From: Cordia subcordata | Lineage: Eukaryota > Streptophyta > Magnoliopsida > Boraginales > Cordiaceae | Length of the DNA stretch: 64,000 nt | Direction: 5' to 3' | Assembly (NCBI GenBank): GCA_028554755.1 | Contig: JAPTOF010000015.1 | Span: forward strand, 4,650,001 to 4,714,000 | Part shown: one piece after another, positions 10,378 to 21,833 of the stretch | Layout of the letters: each line of letters starts with the position of its first letter | Numbering within the stretch: position 1 is the first letter of the stretch | The notes under the pieces: generated by a model | What the model was told of the DNA's origin: nothing | The model's input: the letters and a program-made list of their open reading frames with translations, nothing else | Database searches by the model: none | Program-made: the position numbers and the translations under genes

Positions 10378-10890
10378 TTGACAGATGCGATCACTTCCAT
10401 GCCATCTTACTCTAAGTTCTTTAAGGATCTTTGTACAAGGAAACGTAAGTCATCGAAAATTCCTAAGAAGGTGAGGCTTACGGAGAAGGTGAGTAGCATT
10501 TGTACCTCGGGCCTTCCGCCTAAGATGAGTGACCCCGGAGCCTTCACCATTCCTTGTAGGATCCGTGAGACACAAATTGATCACGCCTTATTAGATTTAG
10601 GATCTAGTGTGAATCTTATTCCCTACTCGCTCATCGCCAGCCTAGGTCTAGGTGAGTTGTCTCCCACGTATGTTACTCTTCACTAGTGATAGGTCCGAGC
10701 GTAGACCTAAGGGTGTGATAGAGGACGTTATGGTTCAGGTAGGTGAGTTTGTGTACCCTGTTGACTTCATAGTGTTAGATATGGATTCGGGACACGACTC
10801 TAGACATTCTACACCCATTCTTCTAGGTCGCCCCTTCCTTGCCACCGCAGATGCTATTATCCATTGTAGGTCAGGGGTATTGGAGATGAA
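10378..10890 (+). pseudogene. ATH1 aspartic protease
   Basis: A basic segment (residues 12-36 of the local ORF) leads into the retropepsin-like region. The catalytic Asp lies in DLGSSVN (Asp codon 10594-10596); the usual triad is D-T/S-G, and Athila elements often have DLG[AS]S. The frame stops at 10684-10686 (LH then TAG), where A and E are also damaged. It continues in another frame as FIVLDMDSGH and the flap-side ILLGRPFLATADAIIHC block. The enzyme would cleave the polyprotein; the frame break makes this copy nonfunctional. Confidence 0.85.
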
Positions 10891-11440
10891 ATTTGGGAAT
10901 TTGAAATCCACTATGAAGGTTGCAGAAGCGATAAATAGGGCGAGTATAGGAGAGGAGGATGGAGAAGAGTGCTTTAGAGTGGATGTGATTGATTCTTGCG
11001 TTGAGGATTACATAGAAAAGACCATGACCGATGGAGATGACTTGAGGAAATTTGAAGAATTGATGTCAAATTTTGATTTGGAGACCTTGGAGAAGAAATG
11101 TGTAGCTTCTACTTCCTTGATTGAGAGCTATTTGATTAATAAGTCACTCAAGGTTAATTCTTCTATTCCCATTTCTAGTGATGAACGCATAGCTGATGCT
11201 GAGGTTAAGCCCCCCTTGGTTGAGCCTAGCCCTTCTTTAGAGCTCAAACCCCTTCCGGATCATTTGAAGTATGCGTTCCTAGGCTCTAGTGAGACCCTTC
11301 CGGTCATCATAGCTTCCGATCTTTCTAGTGAGCATGAGAAGCGTCTCTTAGAGGTCCTTAGGAAACACAGGAAGGCTATAGGGTGGAAAATTGATGATTT
11401 GCGAGGCATAGACCCTTCTGTTTGTATGCATCGTATTCAC
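10891..11440 (+). pseudogene. ATH1 PR-RT linker
   Basis: The linker lies inside a 406-codon open frame (10652-11872). It starts at EMKFGNLKSTMKV and continues with an acidic CFRVDVIDSCVED block and FEELMSNFDLETLEKKC. The segment at 11231-11419 has PSLELKPLP, DLSSEH, KAIGW and GIDPS. This last segment is notable because it aligns without gaps to ORF3 of the non-autonomous elements D and G. The linker's function in Athila is unknown to me. Confidence 0.85.
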
Positions 11441-12434
11441 CTTGAGGATGGAGCCATTCCTTCTAGGGAAATGCAAAGAAGGTTAAACCCACACGTGAGC
11501 GAAGTAGTTAAGAAGGAGATCATTAAGCTTTTAGATGTAGGCATTATTTATCCGATCTCTGATAGTGAGTGGGTTAGCCCAGTCCAAGTAGTCCCTAAGA
11601 AGTCCGGGATCACAGTTGTGGAGAATGAGAGAGGAGAGCTTATCCCTGCACGTACTCCCACGGGATGGAGAGTTTGTATTGACTATAGGAAGCTCAACTC
11701 CAAAACTAGGAAGGATCATTTCCCGCTGCCTTTTCTAGACCAGATCCTAGATAGAGTAGTTGGGCATAGCTACTATTGTTTTCTAGATGGCTATTCGGCT
11801 ATAATCAGATCCTGTGTTTCAGGACCAGGAAAAGACAACCTTTACTTGTCCCTATGGCACTTTTGCTTATAGGAGAATGCCCTTCGGTCTTTGTAATGCC
11901 CAAATGACTTTTCAGAGATGTATGATGGCCATTTTTAGTGACATGATTGAGAGACATTTAGAGATTTTCATGGATGATTTCTCAGTCTTTGGAGATAGCT
12001 TTGATGAGTGCTTGAGTCATCTCTCTCTAGTCTTAGACCGATGTGTGGAGAAAAATTTAGTGTTAAGTTGGGAGAAATCCCACTTCATGGTGTAACGAGG
12101 GATAGTGTTGGGTCATGTTGTCTCATCTAAGGGAATTCAAGTCGACCCAGCTAAGGTTGAATTAATTGAAAAGTTGCTTGTCCCTAAGTGTGTTAAGGAT
12201 GTTAGATCTTTTCTAGGACATGCAGGATTTTACCGTAGATTCATTAAGGATTTTAGTCACATTGCACGCCCTTTGTCTAGGCTCCTAGCACAAGATGATC
12301 CTTTCGACTTTGATGATGAATGTGTTAGAGCTTTCAATAGGCTTAAATCCTTATTGTCTACATCCCCAATTATCCAACCACCTAACTACGCCTCCCATTT
12401 GAGGTTATGTGTGATGCATCCGATTATGCAATAG
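11441..12434 (+). pseudogene. ATH1 reverse transcriptase
   Basis: The RT blocks are in order: RRLNPHVSEVVKKEI, the IIYPISDSEWVSPVQVVPKK block, WRVCIDYRKLN, DHFPLPFLDQ, a frameshift near 11795, then TCPYGTFAYRRMPFGLCNA, the active-site FMDD at 11967-11978, and FLGHAGFYRRFIKDFS (about 12210-12255). A TAA at 12093-12095 replaces a glutamine codon that A and E copy 2 retain there. RT would copy element RNA into DNA. With one shift and one stop this copy is dead, though otherwise well preserved. Confidence 0.9.
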
Positions 12435-12775
12435 GAGTCGTTTCTAGGTCAAAGGAAGGATAAGTTGCCCCATGTTGTATACTATGATAGCAAGACTCTT
12501 GATGAAGCACAAAAGAATTATACCACTACGGAAAAAGAGCTTCTAGCGATAGTCTTCTCTCTTGACAAGTTTAGGTCATACATCCTGGGATCCAAAGTAA
12601 TTTTTTACACTGATCATGCGGCATTGAAGTATTTGTTGTCCAAGAAAGAATCTAAGCCCCGCTTGATTAGGTGGTTGCTCCTCCTTCAAGAGTTTGACCT
12701 AGAAATTAGGGATAAGAAGGGTAGAGAAAATTTAGTGGCAGATCATCTTTCTCGTCTTGATTGTGAGTCTTCTAG
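12395..12775 (+). pseudogene. ATH1 RNase H
   Basis: The catalytic residues can be placed in CDASDY (Asp 12412-12414, before a small frameshift near 12435), TEKELLA (Glu), YTDHAAL (Asp) and VADHLSRL (Asp). This is the retroviral-type RNase H of plant Ty3/gypsy elements, which removes the RNA strand during reverse transcription. From 12465 it lies in one open frame with the first half of integrase. Confidence 0.88.
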
Positions 12776-14134
12776 TGATCCAACTCCTTTCCATGATTCA
12801 TTCCCCGATGAGCAATTATTTGCTATCTCCCATCACACACCTTGGTTCGCTCATATTGTCAATTATCTTGCCACAGGGCGTTTTCCTTCCCATTGGGAGA
12901 AAAGAGAAAAAGATAGGTTCCTAGCACAAGTTAGGCATTTCTTCTGGGAGGATCCCTATCTTTTCAAAGTGTGTGCGGATCAAATGATTCACCGGTGTGT
13001 GCCTGAGGAGGAGTTTGAGAGGGTATTGAGCATGTGCCATGATGAGGGGTGTGGGGGTCACTTTAGTGGGAAGAAGACTGCCGCGAAGGTCTTGCAAAGT
13101 GGACTCTTTTGGCCTACTCTCTTTAGGGATGCCAAGGAATATTGCAAGAAGTGTTTTAGATGTCAACAATCCGGGTCCATCTCTAGGAGAAACATGATGC
13201 CTTTATCCCCTATTCTTCCTTGCGAGTTGTTCGATATTTGGGGTATAGATTTCATGGGTCCATTTCCACCTTCCTTTGGGTGTCAATACATTCTAGTGGC
13301 CGTTGACTATGTGTCCAAATAGGTTGAGGCTATTCCTACACGGACTAATGACCATAGGGTAGTGGTTAAATTTATTAAAGAGAACATTTTCTCTAGATTT
13401 GGAGTCCCTAGGGTCTTAATTAGTGATGGGGGTTTGCATTTTCGCCATAGGACTTTAGAGGCCTTGTTGAGGAAATATTCAGTCACCCATAAGGTAGCTA
13501 CTCCTTATCACCTGTAGACTAGTGGACAAGTAGAGGTGTCCAATAGAGAGATCAAACACATTTTAGAGAAAACTGTTAGGCCCGATAGAAAAGATTGGTC
13601 TATTAGGTTAAATGATGCTTTGTGGGCCTACCGATCGCCTTTAAGACTCCTATTGGTATGTCTCCGTATAGATTAGTATTTGGTAAAGCTTGTCACTTGC
13701 TGGTAGAGCTAGAGCATAGAGCTTATTGGGCAATCAAAGCCTTAAATTTTGACTTGGCAAGAGCGGATGAGAAAAGGAGGCTAGACCTAGCGGAACTGGA
13801 AGAGATTAGATTCGAGGCATATGAGAACGCTAAACTTTATAAGCATAGGATGAAGAGAATTCATGATAAACACATAATTGAGAAATCATTCTCTCCTTTT
13901 GATAAAGTTTGGTTGTTTAACTCACGACTGAAACTCTTTCCAGGAAAGCTTAAGATGAGATGGGATGGTCCATATGAGGTGATGATTGCCTATCCTTCCG
14001 GAGCAGTCAAGATTAAAGACTTGAAGGATGGCCGAGAGTTGACGGTAAATGAGCAACGCCTGAAGCACGCATATGATTCGAGCATGGCTCGTGTGGAGGT
14101 TTTAAAGCTTCAGGATCCCGCCTATGGAAGTTGA
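12776..14134 (+). pseudogene. ATH1 integrase
   Basis: The N-terminal zinc region has the [16 protein letters not shown] block and C-X2-C..C cysteines at about 13025-13170. The catalytic triad is Asp in WGIDFMGP (13248-13250), Asp in ISDGG (13425-13427) and Glu in GQVEVSN (13533-13535), giving the typical D-D-35-E spacing. TAG stops replace tryptophan at about 13320-13322 and glutamine at 13515-13517, and a small deletion breaks the frame near 13630. The C-terminal half (13622-14134) is open and ends [11 protein letters not shown]. No chromodomain follows, which agrees with a non-chromovirus lineage. Confidence 0.9.
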
Positions 14135-15504
14135 AGATGAGCTGGTATTTGCCTGGCTGGCGGCTTGGTGGTTAGCGCTATTAGGAGGCAACCTAGGTTC
14201 AATTCTGTAGTTTTGCATTTGTTTTACTTTCGTTTCTTTTTATTTTCTTTCTTTTATCTTTCTTGCACCCAACTAAAAGTGTTGAATCCCAATCCTTTGT
14301 CCCATAAGATACACCACTGCTTATTATTACACATGCCAATGCAAGTTTGCATTGGCAATGCTACTAATCTTGTTTTCTTTGTGAGCGTTTGTGAATTGGG
14401 AGTCACAGGTTAGTAGTATGGTGATTGGGAGTTGGCATGGAAAGCTTTGAAGAGAATGCAAGGTTGTATCTATCCTTTCTCCACTTGTACCCCCTATTTG
14501 CACCCTATCCCCACCATCCTTACTCGTTGTGTAATGATGACTTGCTTGTTTTTGTTGTGCTTTGTTCTTTTTGCTTGAGGACAAGCAAAGTTTAGGTTTG
14601 GGGGTGTGGGAGTTTGGTTTTCTTGTTATATTTTACTTAGGGTAGATTGCATCATGCATATTAATGGTGAAATTTTTTTTTTTCATTTTTGATGCATATA
14701 GAGTCATTTAATTCTTTGTTGATCATTGTGTTGGCTTTTGTGATTGACTCTATTGATTTATGAAGATGAGAAGCATTGTAGGGGAAGGAATAGAGTGGTT
14801 TGAAAACTAGGTCTTGGAGGGGATGCCCTTAAAAGTTGTGGGGAGTGAGAACCTCAAAAGAAATAACCCTTGTAGCCACCCCATAGCTTGGTAGGAAAAG
14901 AGTGTTAAAAAAAAAGGGGTTATTGATGTGAGTGCCCCTTCCTTGATTGGTTCTTGTTGATATGCCTAAGCCTTTCTTTTTCTTCCGTTTTGAGAATCCA
15001 ATACAAAGCATATGAAAAAAAAAAAAGAGAGGCAAAAAGGTGCAAAAATCTATGAATGAAGAAAAGCCAAAGGCACCTAAAAGTTAGTGAATAAGTGCAT
15101 AAGTGACACAATGTCAACTTAGCACAAGTTATCATCTTTGTAGACATGTGAATAAGGCTTATAAAAAGCCATTGAGTTCATATACTCTCTCTTCTTATCT
15201 TTGAGGCTTGGTGTATGTTAGGGAGGCCATGTCAGTTGAGGAAGCACGAAATATCAATATCTTGAGTGCGTGAGTTAGAATCCTAGGCTTGTGGTGGATT
15301 GGCTACTTGGGAAATTCCCATGAGGAACGAGACCCCTTATGAGTAGAGGGAAGATCCAAAGAGGTCTAGGGATCTCTTCACAATAGGAATGCCCCTTCAT
15401 GTTTCTCAAATTAATACTGATAGCGAGTCAGTCCTTTAGGCAATCCATTGTATCAGCTTTAGAAATAAAATTGAAGATTAAGCTTGCTTCAGGACAAGGA
15501 AGGA
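14135..15504 (+). other. ATH1 post-pol noncoding region
   Basis: These 1.37 kb lie between pol and the polypurine tract. The region contains no env-like frame; the short ORFs overlap T-rich or A-rich runs and are not conserved. It holds a perfect palindrome (14334-14357), a polypurine-like motif (about 14590-14610) with a TTGAGGACAAGCAAAG block before it, and A-rich sequence near 15010-15040. The same succession of blocks is found in every Athila-related element of the window, in both orientations. Confidence 0.8.
14334..14357. repeat. Perfect inverted repeat after pol
   Basis: An 11-bp arm, TGCCAATGCAA, is followed after 2 nt by its exact reverse complement. It lies about 200 bp after the integrase stop. 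Imperfect forms occur at the matching place in other elements: about 18398, 63910, 45464, and inverted near 21692 and 49790. Confidence 0.9.
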
Positions 15505-15520
15505 GAAGGTTTGGGGGTGT
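15505..15520 (+). promoter_or_regulatory. Polypurine tract of ATH1
   Basis: GAAGGTTTGGGGGTGT lies directly before the 3' LTR start and would prime plus-strand synthesis. The tract is interrupted by pyrimidines, and it extends upstream as a purine-rich AAGGAAGGA run. Nearly the same sequence precedes the LTRs at 921, 36775 and, inverted, 20499 and 48596. Confidence 0.85.
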
Positions 15521-17286
15521 TGATGAGTTGTGATTTGGTGTGTGTTTGCATTTCCATTTACTTATATTTTAGAGGTGTTGAATGCTTATAATGATGCATT
15601 AGTGTAGTACTTTTGATAAGAATAGGCTTAAGCGTAAACAAATGTGCATATTGAGTTTAAGAGATAAATTGCTACACTAATTGCTTGTTTTCAATGATTT
15701 AGGTGAACTCTGGGTTAAGACAAAGATTGGACGATGAAAGGTGATGAAGATAGGACATGCACGGGTCTAAGAGAGAAGACTAAAGGCCGAAAAGACCAAA
15801 AATTGGATGAAGGAAGTCAGCCGGACGACCAAGGAAGAAGAGCCGGTCGACCGGCCACTCCAGAAAGATCCATCGAAAAGCCGGACGACCCCCCTTCAAG
15901 AGTCGGTCGACCGGCCACTCCAGAGAGCCTTAGTAGAAAGCCGGTCAAGTACTCCAGAGGCCGGTTGACCGGCTATGCGCGAACCTATAAATAAAGCCCG
16001 ATGCGGAGCAGAATTTTCAAGGAGCCACACACGCACTTCACACCTAAACCTCACACACACTTAACCCTATTCTCTAGCCGCCTCACACATCCTTTTCACA
16101 CACTTTTCATCAAGAACCAGGCTTGAGTTAGAGGATTCAACAATCTTTTGGAGCAAATCTATTCAAAAGCTGCAGTCAAGATTAGATAGGATGAAAGGGG
16201 AGTTTCGTTATATCTCTTTCATTCTATTTTTCATTATGCTCGAGTAGATTTGTATAGGGTGATTAAACTTATGTAATGGGTTGATTTTATACTCTTATGA
16301 TATGGGATATGATGGCTGAATATATATATATGTTTTGATTTGTCTTGTTTAATTGGGTGTTCTTTCATTCATGTCTATGTGTTTGATAAAATGCCTAGAT
16401 GAGTAACATGTATACAAATTGAAGTTTGTTTGTTACTAAACACATCTAATCCATGTTATACTCATGTCTATGTGTTTATATGTGGATGCTATGAAGTGGG
16501 TAGTGCTTTTATTCATGTCTATATGCGTATTAGGATGCCTAGTAACGAGCATAACTTCAATAGCGCATATTTCTGCACGCACTAGCAAGTGAAATCCTGC
16601 TGTAGTGACCTTCGAATGGCGAAGCATAATTTAGAGCTAGTCTAGGTCGAGTCTCCTTTGGCTTTAAATCCAGCCAATAGGTTTCAGGATAGATTTAGTC
16701 GACCTTAGCAACACTAGGTCTTGGCTTTAAACCCAGCCAACGGTTTAGGTACTAAGGTAGGTTCATTTTAAGCCACCTAGGAAGTTAGTTAGTCACTCTT
16801 GAGGCCCTAGGTCATAAGGACCACGTCGTAGCTCTAGGAGGCGTCGCCTAGGGACGGACCCGCACCGAGTCCTAGGGGGAAATCAGGACACTAATTAGCA
16901 ACCTAGTTAAGAGCAATTATGAGAGTTAGCCATCATCCCTTAATCCTATAGCATTTGAGTATAGAATTACCCATTCATAAGCCAAAGTCACCCTAATCCC
17001 TTTCCAATTGTTAGTTTCCCCTTAATCAACTTGCGTTTCCATTTGTTTTTTTATTCATATTTTAGTTTTATTTCATTTACATAGAGCTCCCGACAATCCA
17101 AAATCCAAAAGAAAAGAAATATATATAGTTTAGATCTTTCTCTTTGGCACTTTTAGGATACCAAGCATAGAATTCATTCACATCATTCACGCCTCCTTGT
17201 GGTTCGACACCTGCACTCGTATACACTATATTGCACATCCGTACGCTTGCGGGTCTTTTAAAGCTTGCACTCGAAAGAAGACATCA
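15521..17286 (+). repeat. ATH1 3' LTR
   Basis: This is the second copy of the 6480-8246 LTR. It contains the same features: palindrome cluster (about 15820-15970), TATA box at 15986-15993, hairpins at 16658-16677 and 16721-16740, and the end GAAGACATCA. Sequence after 17286 returns to the integrase of element A. Confidence 0.95.
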
Positions 17287-18170
17287 ATCAACAATCTTGG
17301 TCCATCTCTAGGAGAAACATGATGCCTTTATCCTCTATTCATCTATCTAAGTTATTTGATTTTTGGGGTATAGATTTCATAGGTTCATTTCCTCCTTTCT
17401 TTGGGCACCAATGCATTTTATAGGCTATAGACTATGCAACCAAATATGTTGAGGCTACCCCACATGTACTAATAACTATAGGGTAGTGGTGAAGCTCATT
17501 AAGGAGAACATTTTCTCTAGATTTGGAGTCCCTAGGGTCTTGATTAGTAATGGTGGTTTGCATTTTCACCATAGGACATTAGAGGCCTTATTGAGGAGAT
17601 ATTTAGTCACCCATAAGGTTGCTACTCTATATCACCCGTAAACTAGTGGAGGTGTCCAATAGGGAGATAAAGCACATTTTAGAGAAAACAATTAGGCCCG
17701 ATAGGGGAGATTGGTCCATTTGGTTGAATAATGCTTTGTGGGCCTACCGTACCACTTTTAAGATTCCCATTGGTACGCCTCTGAATAGGTTAGTTTATGG
17801 GAAATCACAGCCCTAAACTTTGATTTGACAAGAGCAGGTAAGAAGAGGAATCTTGATCTAGCAAAATTGGAAGAGAATTTAGCTTGGAGGCATATGAGAA
17901 TGCCAAAATTTATAAAGATAGGATGAAGAGGATTCATGATAACACATTCTTAAGAAACCAATCTTTCCCTTTGATATAGTTTGGTTATTTAACTCACGGT
18001 TAAAGCTCTTTCTAGGTAAGCTCAAGTCACAATGGAATGGTCTGTATGAGGTATTGGTTGCCTATCCTTCTGAAGTAATCAAGATCAAGGATTTGAAGGA
18101 TGGTTAAGAGTTGACAATGAATTGGAAATGCCTAAAGCATACATACTATCTGAGCATGGCTCGTTGGAGA
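17287..18170 (+). pseudogene. Integrase remnant, right part (element A)
   Basis: It resumes at the CAACAATCTTGG block, equivalent to 13164 in ATH1, and continues through the FWGIDF region, the ATH1-like KHILEKT..RPDR block and the GKL-like C-terminus to about 18170. The frame is broken by many stops. One stretch of 65 codons (17619-17816) stays open. About 50 bp corresponding to the [15 protein letters not shown] segment of ATH1 are deleted near 17805. Confidence 0.88.
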
Positions 18171-18650
18171 CTATAGTGCTTCAGGACCCCATTTATAGAG
18201 GTTGATAAAGAGCTAGTGATCACCTGATTGATGACATGGTGGTTAGCATTACTAGGAGGCAGCCTAAGTTAAAATTTTCAATTTTGCACTTCTATTTTCG
18301 TTTCCTTTCACTTGTTTCATTTCTTTGTTTTCACCTACACCAAAGCGTTGAATCCTAATTTCTTTTCCCATAGGATACACCATTGCTTATTATTGCACAT
18401 GCCAATGCAAGTTTGCATGGACAATGCTACTAATTTTGTTCCTTGTGAGTGTTTGTGGTGTGTAAGTCACAGGGTTAGTAGTTGATTGAATAACCATTGG
18501 CATAGAGAGCTTTGAAAACAATGCAAGGTTGTATCTATCCTTTCTCCACTTGTCCCTCATTTCTTTACCCCATCCCAACAACCCTTACTTGCTCTATATG
18601 GATTATTTGCTTGTCATATGGTTATATTTTATTTGCTTGAGGACAAGTGG
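18171..18650 (+). other. Element A post-pol noncoding region, truncated
   Basis: This matches the first 480 bp of the post-pol region of ATH1, including a degraded copy of the palindrome near 18398-18425 and the TTGCTTGAGGACAAG block at about 18633-18648. It ends at 18650 where the inverted LTR of element B begins, so A's polypurine tract and 3' LTR are not in the window. Confidence 0.8.
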
Positions 18651-20499
18651 TGTGCCTTTGAAAGTGCAAACATTAAGGTCCCGCAAGCATACGGATCGTG
18701 AAATACAAGAGTACTAATGCAGGTGTTGAACCACAGGGAGGCTCAAAATGTGGTAGACTCCTGAGCTAATGCCTTCTAGTGGAAGCTAAAAAAGGAACCT
18801 AAACTAGTCATCTTTTTGAGCTTTTGGATTTTAGGGAGCTCGGAGGGAAATGAAAGACTACACTATGAATGCAAGAAAGGGAAAGTAAGAACTAAGCTAA
18901 TCTAGGGGGATTAAACCTTTGGGAAGGTGATAGGGTGACTTACACTTGCGAACGGGTGACTCTTTAATTTAATGCTATGGGATTCAGGAATTTTGGCTTA
19001 ATAAATATGGCTTTTAATACAAAGCAACTAACTAGTATCCTAATTACACCCTAGGACTTGGTGCGGGTCCGTCCCTTGGCGTGCACTCTTAGAGCTACGG
19101 CATGGTCCTAATGTAACTAAGGCTATAAGAGAGACTAGGGAGTAACTTAGGTGTCGTAGAATGAACCCACCATAGTTCCTAAAACCATTACCAAGATTTA
19201 AAGCTAAGGCCTAGGGTTCCTAGGGTCAACTAAGCCTATCCGACCTCCTATTAGTTGGATTTAAAGCTAAAGAGGACTCAGTCTAAACTAGTCCTAACTT
19301 ACCAGTCATTCTTGGGACACTAAAGCGGATTAGTATTTAATAGGCATACTCCTACATGTTCTAAGGCAAGACATTGTGAATATGATGTCCTATTCAAGAT
19401 ATAAATACAAGCAAGTTTGATTTACGCCATTAGAAACATTTAAGGATCAACATATAGCAATATTTGAACATGTATTCATTGTAAGGCAAGCTCCATACTC
19501 ACATAGACATGAATAGAGTCAACCTACTTTATATTATCCATAATCACACACACATACATGTATAATCTAAGGATTAGAAGTGTTCTATAGCAAATGCGAT
19601 GCAATCTATATACATTCAACTCATTCAAGCATTACATCAAACACATGGACATGAAATGATATGAAGCTTCTCAAAATAAGAACAAAGTATGTATATATAT
19701 AAACCATTCAAATCCCATAACAAAGAATACAAAAATCATCCCATTACACAAGTATAGTCATCCTAATCTATCTACTCAAGCATGAAATAGATAAGAATGA
19801 AAGAGGTTATAGAAATCTCCCCTAATATCCTTGCTTGTTTCTATACAAACTTGAGTAAAACTTCACCAAATGATGTTTGAATCCTCCAAAATCAACTTGG
19901 TTCTAAGTGGTTGTGTGTGTGTTCATGTGTGTATTGGATGTGGGTGAAAGTAAGGTTTTGTGTGTGAGAAGTGGGTATGTGAATAGGAGGTAAAAAAGGA
20001 ATCAAAATTTACTAAAAATGGGCTAGAAAAGGACTTCAATAATGTAGCATATGCGTCCAGCTGGGGGCTTTAGTTAGTCGACCGGCACAGGCTTTCTGTT
20101 TGGCCAGTCGACTGGCCCTGGAAAGGGGGTCGATCGGCTAGGTCAGAAGTTAGCTAATTTTCTCGCGTTGCTTACGTTTTGCTTTGGTTGCTCTTTTCTT
20201 CACCCGGTTGCCTCCAAACACTTCTTTTATGGTTCTCCTATATCCCAAACACCTGGAGCTTGAATCTAATGTCAATTCTCCATCAATTGAAGTTCTAAGC
20301 TTTTGACCTAACTTTACCAAACACGAGAAATAAGCACGCATTATTGTAGCATTTGTCTTTAAACTCAACTAGGTACATTTACTTATGCTTAAGTCTAACT
20401 CTAGTATATGTATCATACTACTGCATCTATTAAAGCTCAAAACACCTCCTAAACATAGGCAAATAACAACGCAAACACACATAAAAACACAACACATCA
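18651..20499 (-). repeat. Element B 3' LTR (inverted)
   Basis: The sequence is an inverted LTR of about 1.85 kb. The LTR start lies at 20499 (AACACATCA) next to an inverted polypurine tract, and the LTR end lies at 18651. It contains the expected blocks inverted: the CTAATCTAGGGGGATTAAACC block, the hairpin TTAGTTGGATTTAAAGCTAA (19251-19270) and GTCGACCGGC-like palindromes near 20075-20140. ORF shadows inside it are not genes. Confidence 0.88.
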
Positions 20500-21747
20500 A
20501 CACCCCTAAACCTTCTCCTTGTTTGTCCCTAAACAAGCCAATTCTTAAGTTTATTTCTAAAAAGCCGATGCAAAGGGTTACCTAAGGGATTGACTCGCTA
20601 TCAAGGTTAATCCAAGAAGCATGAAGTGGGCATTCCTATTATGGAGAGATCCCCAAGTCTCTTCGGATCCTTCCGCTACTCATAAATGGCCTCAAACCTC
20701 ACGGGAACTTCCAAAGTAGCCAATCCACCACAAACCTCGGATTCTAACTCACACATATGAGATGTTAATATTTCGTGCCCTCTCGACTAATCTTGGCCTC
20801 CCGAACATGCATAAAGCCTCAAAGACAAGATGAGAGAATATACAAATACATTGGCTTATAAAAGCCTTATTCACATATATACAAAGAGGATAACTTGTGC
20901 TAAGTTGACATTGTGTCACTTATGCTCTTATTCACAAATCTTTTTGGTGCTTCTTGACTTTTTTCTCCTTTCCTTTTTTTTCAATTTTTTCAACTTTTTG
21001 ATCTTTTTGCACCATTTCTTGCTTTTTCATTTTTTTTGGATTTTTCATGCTTTGCATTGCATATACATAAAAAGAAAATAAAAAAAAAGGCTTAGACATA
21101 TCAAAAAGAACCAATCAAAGAAGAGGAACTCACATCAACAACCCTTTTCAATCACTTTTTCCTACCAAGCCATATGGTAGCTACAAGGGGTATTCTTCAA
21201 GGTCCTCACTCCCTACAACTTTCAAGGGCATTCCCTCCCAGACCCTATTTATCCACTCCATTCACTTCCCTAAATGCTACTCAAGCTCACCAATTAATAG
21301 AGTAAATCACAATAGCCAAAACAATGATCAACCAAGAAAATTAACAACTCCACATGTATTAAAATTTGAAAAATTTTCACCATTTTTAGCCAAATAATGC
21401 AATCTACCCTAAGAAAACATAAAACAATAAGACCAAAGCCCCAGACCCTCAAACCTAAACTTTGCTTGCCCTTAAGCAAATAGAGTAAAACACGTAAACA
21501 AGGAAATCGCATCACAAAGCAAGTAAGGGAAGAGGGATGCGTAGAAACATAAGGAACAAGTGAAGAAAGGATAGATTCAACCTTGCACTATCTTTAAAGC
21601 TCTCTATGTCAATGATACATCACCATACTACTAACCCTGTAACTCATAATCCACAAACACTTATAAACAAAAACAAGGTTAATAGTATTACCTATGCAGG
21701 CTTGCATTGACATGTGCAATAATAAACAAAGGTTGAATCCTATAGAT
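20500..21747 (-). other. Element B polypurine tract and post-pol noncoding region
   Basis: The inverted polypurine tract, CACCCCTAAACCTTCTCC, lies at 20500-20520. The post-pol blocks of ATH1 follow in reverse, including the second polypurine-like motif with its CTTTGCTTGCCCTTAAGCAA neighbour (about 21440-21482) and a weak copy of the palindrome near 21692. Near 21747 it joins integrase sequence directly. Compared with ATH1, roughly 450 bp of integrase C-terminus are deleted there. Confidence 0.8.
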
Positions 21748-21833
21748 CCTCTAACTCCGCTAGGTCTAGCTTCCTTTTCTCAAGCCCTATCTCAAGTTCT
21801 ACCAACAAGTGCCAAGCTTTCCTATAGACCAAT
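21748..21833 (-). pseudogene. Element B integrase fragment left of solo LTR
   Basis: On the minus strand this reads through the YRLV..GKACHL..ELE region and the [15 protein letters not shown] region seen at 13665-13815. It ends at the CCAAT target duplication of the solo LTR and continues after 23610. Confidence 0.8.

Larger units (their letters stand above)
6480..17286 (+). mobile_element. Athila element ATH1, full length with both LTRs
   Basis: This is a complete 10.8-kb insertion: two near-identical LTRs of about 1.77 kb (TG...CA), gag, pol, a post-pol noncoding region and a polypurine tract. The flanks are GTCAA (6475-6479) and ATCAA (17287-17291), a 5-bp target-site duplication with one mismatch. 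Removing the element rejoins the integrase sequence of element A exactly. The LTRs differ at only a few percent of sites by eye, so it is much younger than its host. It is nevertheless defective: the tRNA primer site is missing and gag-pol carries several stops and frameshifts. The lineage call rests on gag and pol blocks typical of plant Athila (non-chromovirus Ty3/gypsy). Confidence 0.93.

Noticed and set aside
14165..14413. Open frame after ATH1 pol as a possible env-like gene
   Set aside because: It is a T-rich hydrophobic frame of 82 codons that is not preserved in A, E or B. No signal peptide or transmembrane pattern could be trusted there.
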